The notes: generated by a model from the sequence alone, not told the origin. 64,000 nucleotides of DNA from Pseudomonadales bacterium (GCA_022968985.1 JALJPK010000005.1:80216-144215); one strand, 5' to 3'. Positions 1 to 9,382 are shown, counted from the first letter of the stretch. Program-made: numbers and translations.

Positions 1-813
1 GGTTAATACTAAAGAGCTTTCACCTGACAATTGAATGTCGTATGCAGCATGCTGAGCACCATATACCGAACCTTGAGTTCGCGCTAGGGTTTCACTTGAT
101 GCATATTGGTACGCTTCATCTAAGGTGATTTTATTATCTTTGGATATATCGGCAGCACCACGTAATGCAGATACTAAATAATGTGTAAAATAAGCGCCTT
201 CAATGGCGTCACTTTCTTGTGCGGCTTCATCAACTGAACTTGACGCTAAATATGCGTATCCCTCTAATGATGACGATTCATTTGCTAAGAATGGTTTAAC
301 AGATTGTCCACCTTTTAATCTAGTGAATGCACCTGACGCACATGAATCTAAAATAGCTAATTTTACATCGGCATTCACTGCTTTTAGACTGTCTTTTAAT
401 GCCTTATACGTCAACGATTGCTCACCTAACAACAAGCTTTTTTCATCACTATGGCCTGAATAATAAAAAATAAACTCTACTCTAGGTTTAACTCCATCAA
501 CAATTTTAGCTTGGTCCTCGGCTATTTTTTTATTGACGTTTTGAATCGCACTTAATAATTCATCAATTGTAGGCTCTAATAACAAATGATTATTCTGATC
601 TTCTAATCCACCTAAAGATGTGAAAACATCAGAAAAAGATTGGGCGTCGTCATCGGCATATTTTAAAGTGATTCGTTGTTGCCCACCTGAATTAGATCCA
701 GCTATAACAGCGTAACGTTTAACACCCTGAGTGTCTGATTTTACATTGGCCTGTGAATTTAGTGCAACACATATAGAGATACTAGTAACTAATAAAATAT
801 TAAATAATTTCAT
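1..813 (-). CDS. Exported caspase-like (peptidase C14 family) protein, C-terminus beyond window
   Basis: The 271 codons present encode a Sec-type signal peptide (about residues 1-22), then a caspase-like fold. The catalytic His is in YYSGHSD (H121) and the catalytic Cys in LDSCASG (C158), both in the usual C14 contexts (strand then GH; strand then DSCxSG). The start ATG overlaps the stop of the upstream anti-sigma gene (TAATG), so it is the third gene of a coupled operon with an ECF sigma factor. A signal peptide on a caspase-like protease places it in the periplasm or envelope. The reading frame is intact to base 1 and the gene continues past the edge. Substrate unknown. Family assignment is firm; the role is inference. 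Confidence 0.88.
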   Translation of the reverse strand, partial: MKLFNILLVTSISICVALNSQANVKSDTQGVKRYAVIAGSNSGGQQRITLKYADDDAQSFSDVFTSLGGLEDQNNHLLLEPTIDELLSAIQNVNKKIAEDQAKIVDGVKPRVEFIFYYSGHSDEKSLLLGEQSLTYKALKDSLKAVNADVKLAILDSCASGAFTRLKGGQSVKPFLANESSSLEGYAYLASSSVDEAAQESDAIEGAYFTHYLVSALRGAADISKDNKITLDEAYQYASSETLARTQGSVYGAQHAAYDIQLSGESSLVLT

Positions 814-1664
814 TATTTTTCTCCTTTTTTATTTAAGGTAATGGAATTGATTGAAAAGTCTTGTGTGTTTGATTGAATAATCAATTCACCTAGTTTAGAT
901 TGTTGATTGTTGATTAAAATCTGACTTTCTTTTTTGATATTGTCTGTATTAAATATTTGTTTTGAACTGATTAAAATAAAACGTTCAAACACAGGTGCAT
1001 CATCTAATTGATAAGCAAAATTTAATGGAATTTCACCATTATGATCTAATAAAACCGCTTGTTGGTTATCAACTAAATGCTCGGTTAATACACCATTACC
1101 ATCAATAGAAAATATATAACCATACATGTCTTCGCCTGCTATATAAGACAGTTGTAAAATATCACCTTGCTGTAGTTTTTCATTTGCAGTTAATAGGCTG
1201 TCTTGAGTATTTGGATCATTTTGTTTTTTGTATATTTTAATTGAAGACTGTAAACCTTTTACACGTATGGAGTCTGAACTAGACTTATATTCATAACCCG
1301 CTGGGTGAGTGTTTTGAATTTGATCAGGTAATATGATTACTGCAAATGTAATGGTTAACACCGCCATAAATGAAGTTGTAAAAGTGGTTTTATTTATAAA
1401 ACGATAGAGGTTATTGATGATCTGTGAAAATAATGATTCTTTTGTTTTAGTTTTGTTTTTTTCAGATGTGTATTGTTTGATGTTGCTCAAAAACTCACTT
1501 ACAGGTAACTGCATTAACAATTCGTTATTACTTTGTTTAATGTGATTAACTCGACTTAATAAGTTTTCGTCTATTGTGAGTTGTTGATCAATCAATTTTG
1601 TGGTGCCTGAATCTAATTCTTGTAATATATATTGTTCAAGTTGCCAATCGGTAAAGGTCTTCAT
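813..1664 (-). CDS. Membrane anti-sigma factor with periplasmic DUF4384-like domain
   Basis: 283 aa. Residues 1-90 are cytoplasmic and polar, as expected for a sigma-binding domain, but no HxxxCxxC zinc motif is visible. One membrane segment lies at about 94-113, followed by a periplasmic part. Residues 165-250 look like DUF4384 (GDILQLSY, GYIFSIDGNG and a late FxxxxS segment). The start overlaps the sigma-factor stop (ATGA) and the stop overlaps the caspase start (TAATG). Position and topology argue for an anti-sigma factor controlling the adjacent ECF sigma. DUF4384 is repeatedly seen beside caspase-like proteins in bacteria. No direct evidence of sigma binding can be read from sequence. 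Confidence 0.72.
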   Translation of the reverse strand: MKTFTDWQLEQYILQELDSGTTKLIDQQLTIDENLLSRVNHIKQSNNELLMQLPVSEFLSNIKQYTSEKNKTKTKESLFSQIINNLYRFINKTTFTTSFMAVLTITFAVIILPDQIQNTHPAGYEYKSSSDSIRVKGLQSSIKIYKKQNDPNTQDSLLTANEKLQQGDILQLSYIAGEDMYGYIFSIDGNGVLTEHLVDNQQAVLLDHNGEIPLNFAYQLDDAPVFERFILISSKQIFNTDNIKKESQILINNQQSKLGELIIQSNTQDFSINSITLNKKGEK

Positions 1665-2179
1665 TTTACTTCTCCTACCTTATATAAATGATTTAATTTT
1701 TCTTTCATTTGTGACAACAAACGGCGAACTGACGAATTCGATAACTGTTGCATTTTAGCGACTTCATCGAGGGTATAACCATCGATGTAATGATAAATTG
1801 CTAACTCACAGGTTCGAACATCAAAATGCTTTAAATATTTTAACAACAAAGATTCATCAATAATGTGTGACTCAATATCACTTTTGCTATCGATTTCATC
1901 ATCACTTTGAGCCGGATTATTAATAACATAATCGGATCTCACTTTTTGTTTCGATATTAAATTCAAGCTTAAATTAGTGGCCATTTGATATAACAAACTA
2001 GACAACGCTTCACTGTGAATGCTGTTTTGTTTATTCAGCAACTTTACAAATAGGTCTTGCATAACATCCATTGCACTGGATTCATCTTGTAAAATTTTTA
2101 GACAACGGCGATAAACCATACCTGAGTATTTAATATACAACTGTTCAATATCGAGATTGTTGTTACTATTTTCATTCAT
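1661..2179 (-). CDS. ECF-type RNA polymerase sigma factor
   Basis: 172 aa, the usual ECF length. Region 2 is at about residues 10-80 (YIKYSGMVYRRCLKIL, then DVMQDLFVKLL, matching the DxxQDxFxxL core-binding helix). Region 4 is at about 115-165 with a helix-turn-helix (YTLDEVAKMQQLSNSSVRR). It is the first gene of the sigma, anti-sigma, caspase operon and overlaps the next gene by 4 bp. About 1.3 kb without an intact gene lies upstream, so the operon has its own promoter. Autoregulation is likely by analogy with other ECF systems but no promoter motif was recognised. Confidence 0.9.
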   Translation of the reverse strand: MNENSNNNLDIEQLYIKYSGMVYRRCLKILQDESSAMDVMQDLFVKLLNKQNSIHSEALSSLLYQMATNLSLNLISKQKVRSDYVINNPAQSDDEIDSKSDIESHIIDESLLLKYLKHFDVRTCELAIYHYIDGYTLDEVAKMQQLSNSSVRRLLSQMKEKLNHLYKVGEVK

Positions 2180-2489
2180 TTTTTCATATCTACTATTTAA
2201 AATTCTTGATCAGGGAATTAATAAAATTGTCACTACTTTATATTAAACAGGGCAGCGCAATAAAAGCGCTCATTTAATTGATACAACTCAACATTATATT
2301 TGTGTTGTTAGAGTATATTATGAAGGGAATGTTAACTTTTCACCAATAAATGCTGAGATGAACCATATTTGATGTGTTGCTTTTTAAAATAAACTGTTTT
2401 TATGATGTTTTCTTTATAGGGCCATTCAAGCGAAGTTATTGTTCATTAGTAGTTGCTGCTCATTAAATGAGAGTTATTAACAGTCAAAA

Positions 2490-3370
2490 CCCCATTTTGT
2501 CGAACTATCAAAAGAGGTAATCGAATTTGCAAAATGCATCCCCTGCCAAAATAATCGATTACGTAAGTATGGATTTATCAATCAAAAACAACGATTTTTT
2601 ATAATGTGCCGTAAAAACTCTGTTTGTACATGAGTATTGCGTATTTTTATCAATATAAACCTGAGTTTTGGCAACAATGTTTTGAAAAAACCTGGAATAC
2701 AACAGTATTCGTCGTTGTTCTAAAGAACTTGGAATAAACCACTACTTCATTTTTCATTTAATTTATGACATGGAAACCAGTATTAGAGCTCTTTCAAGAA
2801 CAAAGGGGCCGGAGGCATCGGTATCTATACATTATGAATAAAACAGACTAGAAGACATAACTAAAACGAACGAAACCTTTTGTTGAGAACTTCAAAAGAG
2901 TGAACATCACTTAAATCGACCCAGCAGAAATCGAGGGGAAAGTCTCAAACAAAGGGATTAATATCAAAGATTGAGTGAAATTATTTACGGCATCGCATCG
3001 TAATAAATAGGAATAAGATAGCTATGTTTTAAATTGTTGTTGCAGTTAACCCTGCTTATTTGCTCAGTAAATCAGCAATAGCTGTAGACGTGGCTTAAAC
3101 GAATTTTTGTTTCATTTTAGTGAATACATAAAGCTTTTTAAATTCAAAATATTAAATGTGCGACAAAACAATTTTAAAACATAGCCAACTGAAGTTGTTG
3201 AATCTACAAAATCCAGGGTGTGACCAATAAAGAATTCACCCAAATATTTAGGCAGGTTTTGAATACTGTATTGACATCAGTATCAACCGTTTTTAGATGA
3301 TGTTAATTCGTATTGTGAGAAACTGATTAAATTAATACTATTACAATTTCAACAACATAATTTTAAAATA
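2490..3370 (+). pseudogene. Decayed IS1595-like transposase remnant
   Basis: No open frame survives, but fragments in different frames resemble a zinc-ribbon transposase in the right order. Around 2499-2630 the translation runs VELSKEVIEFAKC, then CxxC, then RKYGFINQKQRFF and a second Cys. At 2704-2745, in another frame, SIRRCSKELGIN matches the helix-turn-helix that follows in these proteins. Near 3242-3260 KYLGRF resembles the late TKYLxxYL block. Many stops and frameshifts lie between. No terminal inverted repeats were identified. Family assignment is tentative; the zinc-ribbon segment is the strongest part. Confidence 0.45.
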
Positions 3371-3544
3371 CAGCTTGTATTTTCATTTTCTTAAAATCTA
3401 AATTTAAAAAATGTACTTGATTACACTCTGAATTTCTTCGTTACAAATAACAACTTCAACCCTGTCAATTAGCTGTGTATTATTCCCTTATCACGCGACA
3501 TAAAATTATTTTCTGTCACAAAACCTTAGATTTGGAGTCAAAAA

Positions 3545-3778
3545 ATGCGCTGTACTTTTTGCGAAGAGAAACTTTTACGCCCTAACATGCCACCAGGATC
3601 ATTAATTATCATAGACCCTAATGAATATGCACATAAGAGTTGCGCTGAACAAGCATGGGTAAGTCGTAGAATGTTTGGATCTGTAAAAATGAATAGTATT
3701 CCATCCAATGATTTATTCGAATTAAAACAGCTATTAATCAATGAAATTAATTTAAGAGACAACCTTTCCAGCCATTAG
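3545..3778 (+). CDS. Small CxxC/HxxC protein, hypothetical
   Basis: 77 aa, not recognised. A good ribosome site (GGAG, 6 nt before ATG) supports it as a real gene. Cys3 and Cys6 form a CxxC pair and His30 and Cys33 an HxxC pair, a plausible four-ligand zinc site. The middle (GSLIIIDPNEYAHKSC) is well ordered in composition and the C-terminal half is likely helical. Its stop codon lies inside the first unit of a heptamer repeat array, so the last residues (SH) are encoded by repeat sequence. No operon partner. Function unknown. Confidence 0.6.
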   Translation: MRCTFCEEKLLRPNMPPGSLIIIDPNEYAHKSCAEQAWVSRRMFGSVKMNSIPSNDLFELKQLLINEINLRDNLSSH

Positions 3779-3812
3779 CCATTAGCCATTAGCCATTAGC
3801 CATTAGCCATTA
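3771..3812. repeat. Heptamer tandem array GCCATTA x6
   Basis: Six perfect contiguous copies of GCCATTA. The first unit contributes the last codons and the TAG stop of the small CxxC protein; the rest fill the gap to the GST gene. Perfect identity suggests recent slippage. Because the unit is not a multiple of 3 but contains TAG in the read frame, copy number changes would not alter the protein. Confidence 0.95.
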
Positions 3813-3820
3813 TGAATTAT

Positions 3821-4459
3821 TTAACCCAAAAATACAGTTTTGTTTGATTGTTTAAATAATGGATATTTTTGCATAATAGTTTCGAATAACTCTGAGTTTA
3901 TTAATTTTTTTAACCATAAATTAATAGCCTTAAATTCACTTTTTTCAAACCATTTTATATCCACATAAGCGTATTGCCTTATAAACGGAAAAATAGCGAT
4001 ATCGGCTAAAGTGATTTCATTTGAAAATAAATAGTTTGTTTTTAATAATCGATGCTCTATTTTATTTAAAAATATACAACTGTCTTCTCGGCTTTTAAGT
4101 TGTAACTCTTTATTTTGATCGTTGTATTTATAACTGTCTAATATTGGTTTAAATTCAAAATCACATTGTTTTATTAAAGTCTCACTTTTATCAAACATAA
4201 CCAACCAATTATCTGGGTCATGTTGTTTTAATGCCCATAACATAATGTCATAACTTTCATCTATTACAGTTTTGTTATCAATTACTAACACGGGCACCGT
4301 AGCTTTGTTTGAAAATTCAAGCATACAACTGGGTTTATCTTTTAATAAAATTTCACGTAGCTCAATTTTAAGCCCACTTATTTTTAAGGCCATTCTTGCG
4401 CGCATGGCATAAGGGCATCGCCTAAAGCTGTATAAAAAAAGTTGATTTTGATTGGTCAT
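3821..4459 (-). CDS. Glutathione S-transferase family protein
   Basis: 212 aa. The N-terminal thioredoxin-fold domain begins LYSFRRCPYAMRARMAL, with a CPYA motif as in glutaredoxin-2-like and omega-type GSTs, and continues to TVPVL with the cis-Pro. The C-terminal helical domain follows (about 90-205), including the LADIAIFPFIRQ hydrophobic core. Probably cytoplasmic glutathione-dependent thiol transfer or deglutathionylation; substrate not predictable. Transcribed in the same direction as glpE but separated by about 70 bp. Confidence 0.85.
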   Translation of the reverse strand: MTNQNQLFLYSFRRCPYAMRARMALKISGLKIELREILLKDKPSCMLEFSNKATVPVLVIDNKTVIDESYDIMLWALKQHDPDNWLVMFDKSETLIKQCDFEFKPILDSYKYNDQNKELQLKSREDSCIFLNKIEHRLLKTNYLFSNEITLADIAIFPFIRQYAYVDIKWFEKSEFKAINLWLKKLINSELFETIMQKYPLFKQSNKTVFLG

Positions 4460-4528
4460 AATAAAATCTTAATCGTTTTAATTTTCAAAAGTGAACCTAC
4501 TGATAACATTGAATATAATAATGAGCAT

Positions 4529-4828
4529 TTACTGGTTCGACAGCACCCATTGTTCATAACCACCATCTAAGCTGAATGTTTCTTTAAAACCTTGATCAAA
4601 TAAATATTGCGCCGCACCCTGACTTGAGTTGCCATGGTAACAACATACTACAAGTGGTATATCAAAGTCCGTTTGGTTTATATATTGATCGATAATTTGA
4701 TTATTAATCAAAACACTATTCTCAATACTGCCATTGGCAAATGACTGCGCATCACGAATATCAATAATATTCACTTCGCCTTTTTTCATTTCTTTTAATT
4801 GTGCAACTGACAAATGTTTAAACGACAT
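4529..4828 (-). CDS. glpE: Thiosulfate sulfurtransferase GlpE (single-domain rhodanese)
   Basis: 99 aa. It transfers sulfane sulfur from thiosulfate to an acceptor such as cyanide or a thiol. The active loop CYHGNSSQGAA carries the persulfide cysteine (C63), and the FDIPLVVCCYHGNSS and SLDGGYEQW blocks match E. coli GlpE closely. The ATG at 4828 is chosen because a GGGAA ribosome site precedes it; a TTG four codons upstream is in frame but has none. No glycerol genes are adjacent. Confidence 0.92.
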   Translation of the reverse strand: MSFKHLSVAQLKEMKKGEVNIIDIRDAQSFANGSIENSVLINNQIIDQYINQTDFDIPLVVCCYHGNSSQGAAQYLFDQGFKETFSLDGGYEQWVLSNQ

Positions 4829-4884
4829 AATATTTCCCAAATAAAAAAGTCACCCCCATACAATGAAAGTGATATTAATTGTGT

Positions 4885-5229
4885 TTATTTTAAAGTTAAC
4901 GCAACAGCATCAAACTTAATACCATTCCAACCACTTTGTATAAAGTTACGAATATTGGCGTGATCGGTACCTTCTAGGTTTTGTAAAACATCAATTCGAT
5001 AATAATCACCAAAACAATGTAATGTTTGTTCTTGAGTTAAATTATTGAGTTGAGCAAAAGCAAAAATTTTACAAGAACCTTCGTTTGTTGCTGATTCATT
5101 TTGAGTATCGCCATTTTTAAATGCAGTGGGGCTGTAGTTGTAATTCGCTTCAATTGTTTGAATACTTTGCGTAAATTGGACTTTGTTTAAGTCTGAGTTA
5201 AGCAATGATAAGAAATTATTTAATGTCAT
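4885..5229 (-). CDS. HopJ type III effector family protein
   Basis: 114 aa, the typical length. Matches the HopJ family through the N-terminal IExxYxYxPxxFxNG segment, NEGSCKIFAFAxLxxL and FGxYYRxDVLxxxxxxDHxNIRxFxxxGW. Despite the name, the family is widespread in free-living gammaproteobacteria as a small housekeeping-like protein with unknown function, and no type III secretion genes are nearby. Confidence 0.88.
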   Translation of the reverse strand: MTLNNFLSLLNSDLNKVQFTQSIQTIEANYNYSPTAFKNGDTQNESATNEGSCKIFAFAQLNNLTQEQTLHCFGDYYRIDVLQNLEGTDHANIRNFIQSGWNGIKFDAVALTLK

Positions 5230-5398
5230 GTTGTACCTAATTATTTAGTAAAAATTCGCTGCAATGTGTAACTATTCAGATTGCAGCCAAAGTTATGAAG
5301 TTTGAGCGAAAATTCATTTAGCAGTAATTAAACGCTTATATTTATTGTGTACCTAAATATGAACCTGAGTTGATTAGTTAGGTTATTTATTGCATAAA

Positions 5399-5424
5399 AA
5401 AACGGCCACCTAAGTGACCGTTTT
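5399..5424 (-). terminator. Rho-independent terminator of the OmpA-like lipoprotein gene
   Basis: AAAACGGTCAC / GTGGCCGTTTT stem with a 4-nt loop, followed on the minus strand by a T run. It lies about 90 bp past the stop of the 5512-6183 gene. Confidence 0.85.
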
Positions 5425-5511
5425 GGATTTTATTTATTATAAATAATTACTTAACATTAGTAACTATTCAAATAATAGTATTCAGCTCATTAAAAAAGCT
5501 GGTTTGGTTAA

Positions 5512-6183
5512 TTACTGAGCAACTACTGGAGTTAAAGTTAATTCAACACGACGGTTTTGAGCACGACCTTCAGATGTTGTATTGTCATATTTCGCTACAG
5601 TTTCACCACGGCCAATTGTAGATACACGAGCAACCACTACATTGTGATTAACTAAGTATTGACCAACAGATAATGCACGTTCTTCAGACAACTTTTGGTT
5701 TAATGCATCAGAACCAGAAGAATCAGTATGTCCTTCAATAGTGATAATTGTTTTTTCAAACTCTTCTAATACTAAAATCACACCGTCTAATGTATTTGTG
5801 AAGTTAACATTTAAATCTGATTTACCCGTAGCGAAAGTAATTTCACCTGGCATATTTAGAATGATTTCATCGCCATTACGCGTAACAGATACACCAGTAC
5901 CCGCTAATTTTTCAGTCATTTTCTTTTCTTGTTTATCCATGTAACCACCAACAGCACCACCAGCGATTGCGCCTACTGCGCCGCCTTTTAATGCGTTTGC
6001 AGCACGATCTTCTTTAGAACCTACTGCCATACCGATAACTGCACCACCAATCGCGCCAATTGCAGCACCGATTGTTAATTTAGATACTTTCTTTTCGCCT
6101 GTGTATGGATCAATTGTTGAACAGCCTACCAATGCTAAAGTTGCACTTACCGCTACTGCTAAAAATTTTTGCTGGAATTTCAT
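5512..6183 (-). CDS. OmpA-family outer-membrane lipoprotein, YiaD-like
   Basis: 223 aa. Lipoprotein signal with lipobox LVGC (Cys21). A glycine-zipper region at about 35-85 (GAAIGAIGGAVIGMAVG, GGAVGAIAGGAVGGYMD) is typical of YiaD and relatives. A C-terminal OmpA peptidoglycan-binding domain covers about 105-220, with the EGHTDSSGSDALN and GRAQNRRVEL motifs. It probably tethers the outer membrane to the cell wall. Monocistronic, with its own terminator. Confidence 0.92.
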   Translation of the reverse strand: MKFQQKFLAVAVSATLALVGCSTIDPYTGEKKVSKLTIGAAIGAIGGAVIGMAVGSKEDRAANALKGGAVGAIAGGAVGGYMDKQEKKMTEKLAGTGVSVTRNGDEIILNMPGEITFATGKSDLNVNFTNTLDGVILVLEEFEKTIITIEGHTDSSGSDALNQKLSEERALSVGQYLVNHNVVVARVSTIGRGETVAKYDNTTSEGRAQNRRVELTLTPVVAQ

Positions 6184-6295
6184 TTTTTTTCCTCAAGTAT
6201 TATTAATTGATTTAATGTGTAGTTTTGTCACTGCACATTGTAGTTAGTATTTATGAATGCGCCATGACTAAAACGGTCCAATTTGAACTATTACC

Positions 6296-8194
6296 TTATC
6301 TTTTTAGATAAGTGCCACCATCAAATGCATGATACAGCTTTTCTAAACAAATGTTACGCTCAGGATGACCACTTAATTGCTCTTCAAATGATGTTTTAAA
6401 GCTTGTTGAGTCAAAATTCACATAAGACAACACTGAATCCGTGCTTTGTTGATTTTGTAAATGGTTAAGCTCAAAACCCGATTCGTTAAATACTACATCA
6501 ACTGACGCGGTGTCGCCAAATAGATTATGCATGTCACCTAGTATTTCTTGGTACGCACCGAGCATAAAAAACGCCACATCGGGCTGAGTTTCAAATTCAG
6601 GCCAAGGTAAGGTGGTTTCAATACCCTGCCCATCTACGTAATCATCTAATCGACCATCACTATCACAAGTTATGTCTTGAATCACAACACGCGAAGTACA
6701 AGGTCGATCCAACCCCGACAAAGGCAATACTGGAAAAACTTGATCAATTCCCCAGGCATCAGGCAATGATTGAAACAAAGAGAAATTTACAAACAGTTTA
6801 GCCGCTAACCACTCATTAATATGATCACGCTGAATTTGATGATTATTGGTATTTAAAAAGGGTTTAATGTTCAACGCACAAGCCAACATCGTCTCTTCAA
6901 CAAATGCACGTAAACTTAAATCGACATCACCTTGTAGGAAATGGTGTTTACTTTTTGATAATAATGGCTCGATTTTATCAAACACTGACTTAGCTTGAAA
7001 AGGATGTGTTTTAAGGTTTTTTGCTTCGGCATACAACTTTACACATTCGATATATATAGGATGATGTTTATCTTTAATATCCAAAAACTTCAGGCTATCC
7101 ACATTGGTGTTTTTGGTTTCACAAGACAGCACATTACTGATTAATACTGCATGATGAGCAGTCACGGCACGGCCCGACTCACTGATTATTTGTGGATGTT
7201 TAATTTTATACTTTAAACAGACATGTGCAAAACTTTGCACAATCACTTCGGCATAATCATTAATACTGTAATTCATCGAACAGGCACTTACTGACTGTGT
7301 GCCTTCATAATCAACACCCAATCCACCTCCTACATCAACAGTGTCAATATCTGCACCTAACTTATTTAGTTGTACTAAAATTTGTGCCGCCTCAGAAATA
7401 CCCGTTTGAATATCCATAATATCAGCAACTTGTGATCCTAGATGAAAGTGTAATAATTCCAAACAATCTAATTGTTCGGATTGTTTAAGCTGCTCGATCA
7501 TCATTAAAATCTGTTTTGCGGTTAAACCAAACTTGGATTTTTCACCCCCACTATTTTGCCAATTACCTTTGCCAATACTTGATAACCTTGCTCGTAAACC
7601 AATACTTGGTAGCACATTTAACTGCTTGGCAAGGTGTAATACTAGGCTCAACTCGGAGGATTTCTCCACTACAATCACACATTTATGCCCCATCTTTTTA
7701 GCAATTAATGCAAGTTCAATATACTGTTGATCCTTATAACCATTACAAATCAATGTGGCTTGAGCACCTTGTTTAGAATGTTTGGCTTGAGCGATAATGG
7801 TGAGTAACTCTGCTTTACTGCCCGACTCCAAACCAATGTTTTGTACTTTGTTTTGACCCGCAATAATTTGATTGACTACGCTATGCTGCTGATTCACCTT
7901 AATAGGATACACACTTAAAAACTCAGCTTTGTACTGGTGTTTTCTAATAGCTTTATTAAACGCGACATTTAGCAGCTTAATACGATCGGCAATAATAAAA
8001 GGGAAACGCAATAAAATGGGGGTCTGAACCCCTAGACGTTCAATTTGTTCAACTATTTGGGTCAACTCGATAGCAGGTAGGTTTGGTGGGCAAACCGTTA
8101 AATTGCCTTGAGTATTAACATCAAAATAACCTTCACTCCATTTATCAATATTATAGGTGTTTAGTGTGTCTTTAATTGACCAATTAGTGGACAT
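6296..8194 (-). CDS. speA: Biosynthetic arginine decarboxylase SpeA
   Basis: 632 aa, full length for the PLP-dependent alanine-racemase-fold (group IV) enzyme that converts arginine to agmatine for polyamine synthesis. The PLP lysine is in YPIKVNQ (K99); the ESGSKAEL, HLGSQ, VDVGGGLGVDYEG and SGRAVTAHHAV blocks are all present. The C-terminal part contains the expected FxxxSLPDxWGIDQVFPVLPLSGL block. No agmatinase or speB is adjacent. Confidence 0.97.
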   Translation of the reverse strand: MSTNWSIKDTLNTYNIDKWSEGYFDVNTQGNLTVCPPNLPAIELTQIVEQIERLGVQTPILLRFPFIIADRIKLLNVAFNKAIRKHQYKAEFLSVYPIKVNQQHSVVNQIIAGQNKVQNIGLESGSKAELLTIIAQAKHSKQGAQATLICNGYKDQQYIELALIAKKMGHKCVIVVEKSSELSLVLHLAKQLNVLPSIGLRARLSSIGKGNWQNSGGEKSKFGLTAKQILMMIEQLKQSEQLDCLELLHFHLGSQVADIMDIQTGISEAAQILVQLNKLGADIDTVDVGGGLGVDYEGTQSVSACSMNYSINDYAEVIVQSFAHVCLKYKIKHPQIISESGRAVTAHHAVLISNVLSCETKNTNVDSLKFLDIKDKHHPIYIECVKLYAEAKNLKTHPFQAKSVFDKIEPLLSKSKHHFLQGDVDLSLRAFVEETMLACALNIKPFLNTNNHQIQRDHINEWLAAKLFVNFSLFQSLPDAWGIDQVFPVLPLSGLDRPCTSRVVIQDITCDSDGRLDDYVDGQGIETTLPWPEFETQPDVAFFMLGAYQEILGDMHNLFGDTASVDVVFNESGFELNHLQNQQSTDSVLSYVNFDSTSFKTSFEEQLSGHPERNICLEKLYHAFDGGTYLKR

Positions 8195-8271
8195 AGATAA
8201 ATCTCAAAGGGAAAGCAAAAAAGGTAGACATCAAAATAGCCTAAAGCAGTGTATTTTCCACTATTTTGAGC

Positions 8272-8631
8272 TTATTGTAAGTAAGAATATTTAAGGATTT
8301 TTTCACAAATAGCATCGGTTTTGGCTGCCATAATAAAATCATTAATATGTAAATCAGCAATGTCTTGTGTCCACCACATTATTTTAACGCTGTCTGCTTG
8401 ATACAGAATTTCGGGGTGATGGTTCTCCAGATTCGCCAATTCCATTACCTCTCGAGTAAACATCATCACTTCGTGTTCATGCGCAAACTCAAAGGTTTTT
8501 TGCAGATGCGGTACATTACCAATCACAATTGATTCCCAAGTAGGGACTTCACTGGCATAAGACTCAAATTTGGCCTCATCAATACGCTCATAATCGGTTT
8601 GAACCGGCAGACAATTCATTTGTTGTAACAT
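8272..8631 (-). CDS. Pterin-4a-carbinolamine dehydratase family protein
   Basis: 119 aa. The dehydratase signature is visible: ENHHPEIL (H71, H72, P73) and a later DLHINDFIMA segment carrying the third conserved His (H95). The enzyme recycles 4a-hydroxytetrahydrobiopterin after phenylalanine hydroxylase. No phenylalanine hydroxylase lies in the window, so the role could be moonlighting or molybdopterin-related. The N-terminus is slightly longer than in minimal PhhB. Confidence 0.85.
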   Translation of the reverse strand: MLQQMNCLPVQTDYERIDEAKFESYASEVPTWESIVIGNVPHLQKTFEFAHEHEVMMFTREVMELANLENHHPEILYQADSVKIMWWTQDIADLHINDFIMAAKTDAICEKILKYSYLQ

Positions 8632-8998
8632 ACGAAATCCTCAATTAATAACCTTTGTAACGGCAAATAACAGTAATACTTCAATCATTTATTTACATAT
8701 GTTGACCTTTTTTTACATTAGCTTGTTATAACGATGAATACTTAATTTTAAAGATAGTCCTAATAGTCGTTAATTTTTGTACATTATTGAGTAAATTTGT
8801 GAGGGTAAAAACATCATTACTAACATTATTTTAATCTGAGTATATTGTTACTAAATCACGTCATTCTTAGAAAGAAATCTAACAACAATAAATTATTAAA
8901 GTGCCAAATCAATTAACTTAATTGTCATTACAGGTACCTTTAATCAACCCATTAATTAGATCGGCAGATAATACCGAGTTGCACTACCATTAACATAC
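8632..8998. other. Intergenic region, no gene seen
   Basis: AT-rich spacer between the divergent pterin dehydratase gene and a hypothetical gene. I see no open frame, repeat or convincing promoter. Confidence 0.5.
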
Positions 8999-9382
8999 AT
9001 GTTTACAGCGATAATTATTATGTCAAAAACACTTACCGATTCTGTCTTTACGTTTAGCCGAGGTAGCTTACAATTAACTGCAAAAATCCTTAGGAAACAA
9101 TCAGCATCATTAGCCTTAGAAGTACAAAATATATTAGGCCAAGCAGTTTTACCCAAACCTGATGGGGCAACTGAAAATAGGATGAGTGATTGTTTTCAAT
9201 GTGAATTGGACTCATTTAAAGTGCGTGCTGTGGTAGAGAATTTACACTTGGCATTAGCTGAGGCAGAACTGAGTATGCACTCTGATGCCTCAAGAGCAGG
9301 TGAAGTAATAATGATTAAAGCCTTAACTGATGACTGGATACTTCTAGCCTCTGCTATGTTTACCAAGTTACAACAAGAATAA
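8999..9382 (+). CDS. Hypothetical protein, 120-127 aa
   Basis: Not recognised. Soluble, no signal peptide if translation starts at the second ATG (9020, MSKTLTDSVF). The composition is ordinary, with a central QCELDSFKVRAVVENLHLAL stretch that is probably helical and a two-residue Cys spacing too sparse for a zinc site. Neither start has a clear ribosome site. A 7-bp perfect hairpin (9405-9426) follows the stop. Length and coding-like composition favour a real gene. Confidence 0.5.
   Translation: MFTAIIIMSKTLTDSVFTFSRGSLQLTAKILRKQSASLALEVQNILGQAVLPKPDGATENRMSDCFQCELDSFKVRAVVENLHLALAEAELSMHSDASRAGEVIMIKALTDDWILLASAMFTKLQQE

Noticed and set aside
203..463. Plus-strand open frame of 86 codons
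   Set aside because: It lies wholly inside the intact minus-strand caspase-like gene, which has catalytic motifs in its frame.
4885..5229. HopJ name taken as evidence for type III secretion
   Set aside because: The family is common in non-pathogens and no secretion genes are present.
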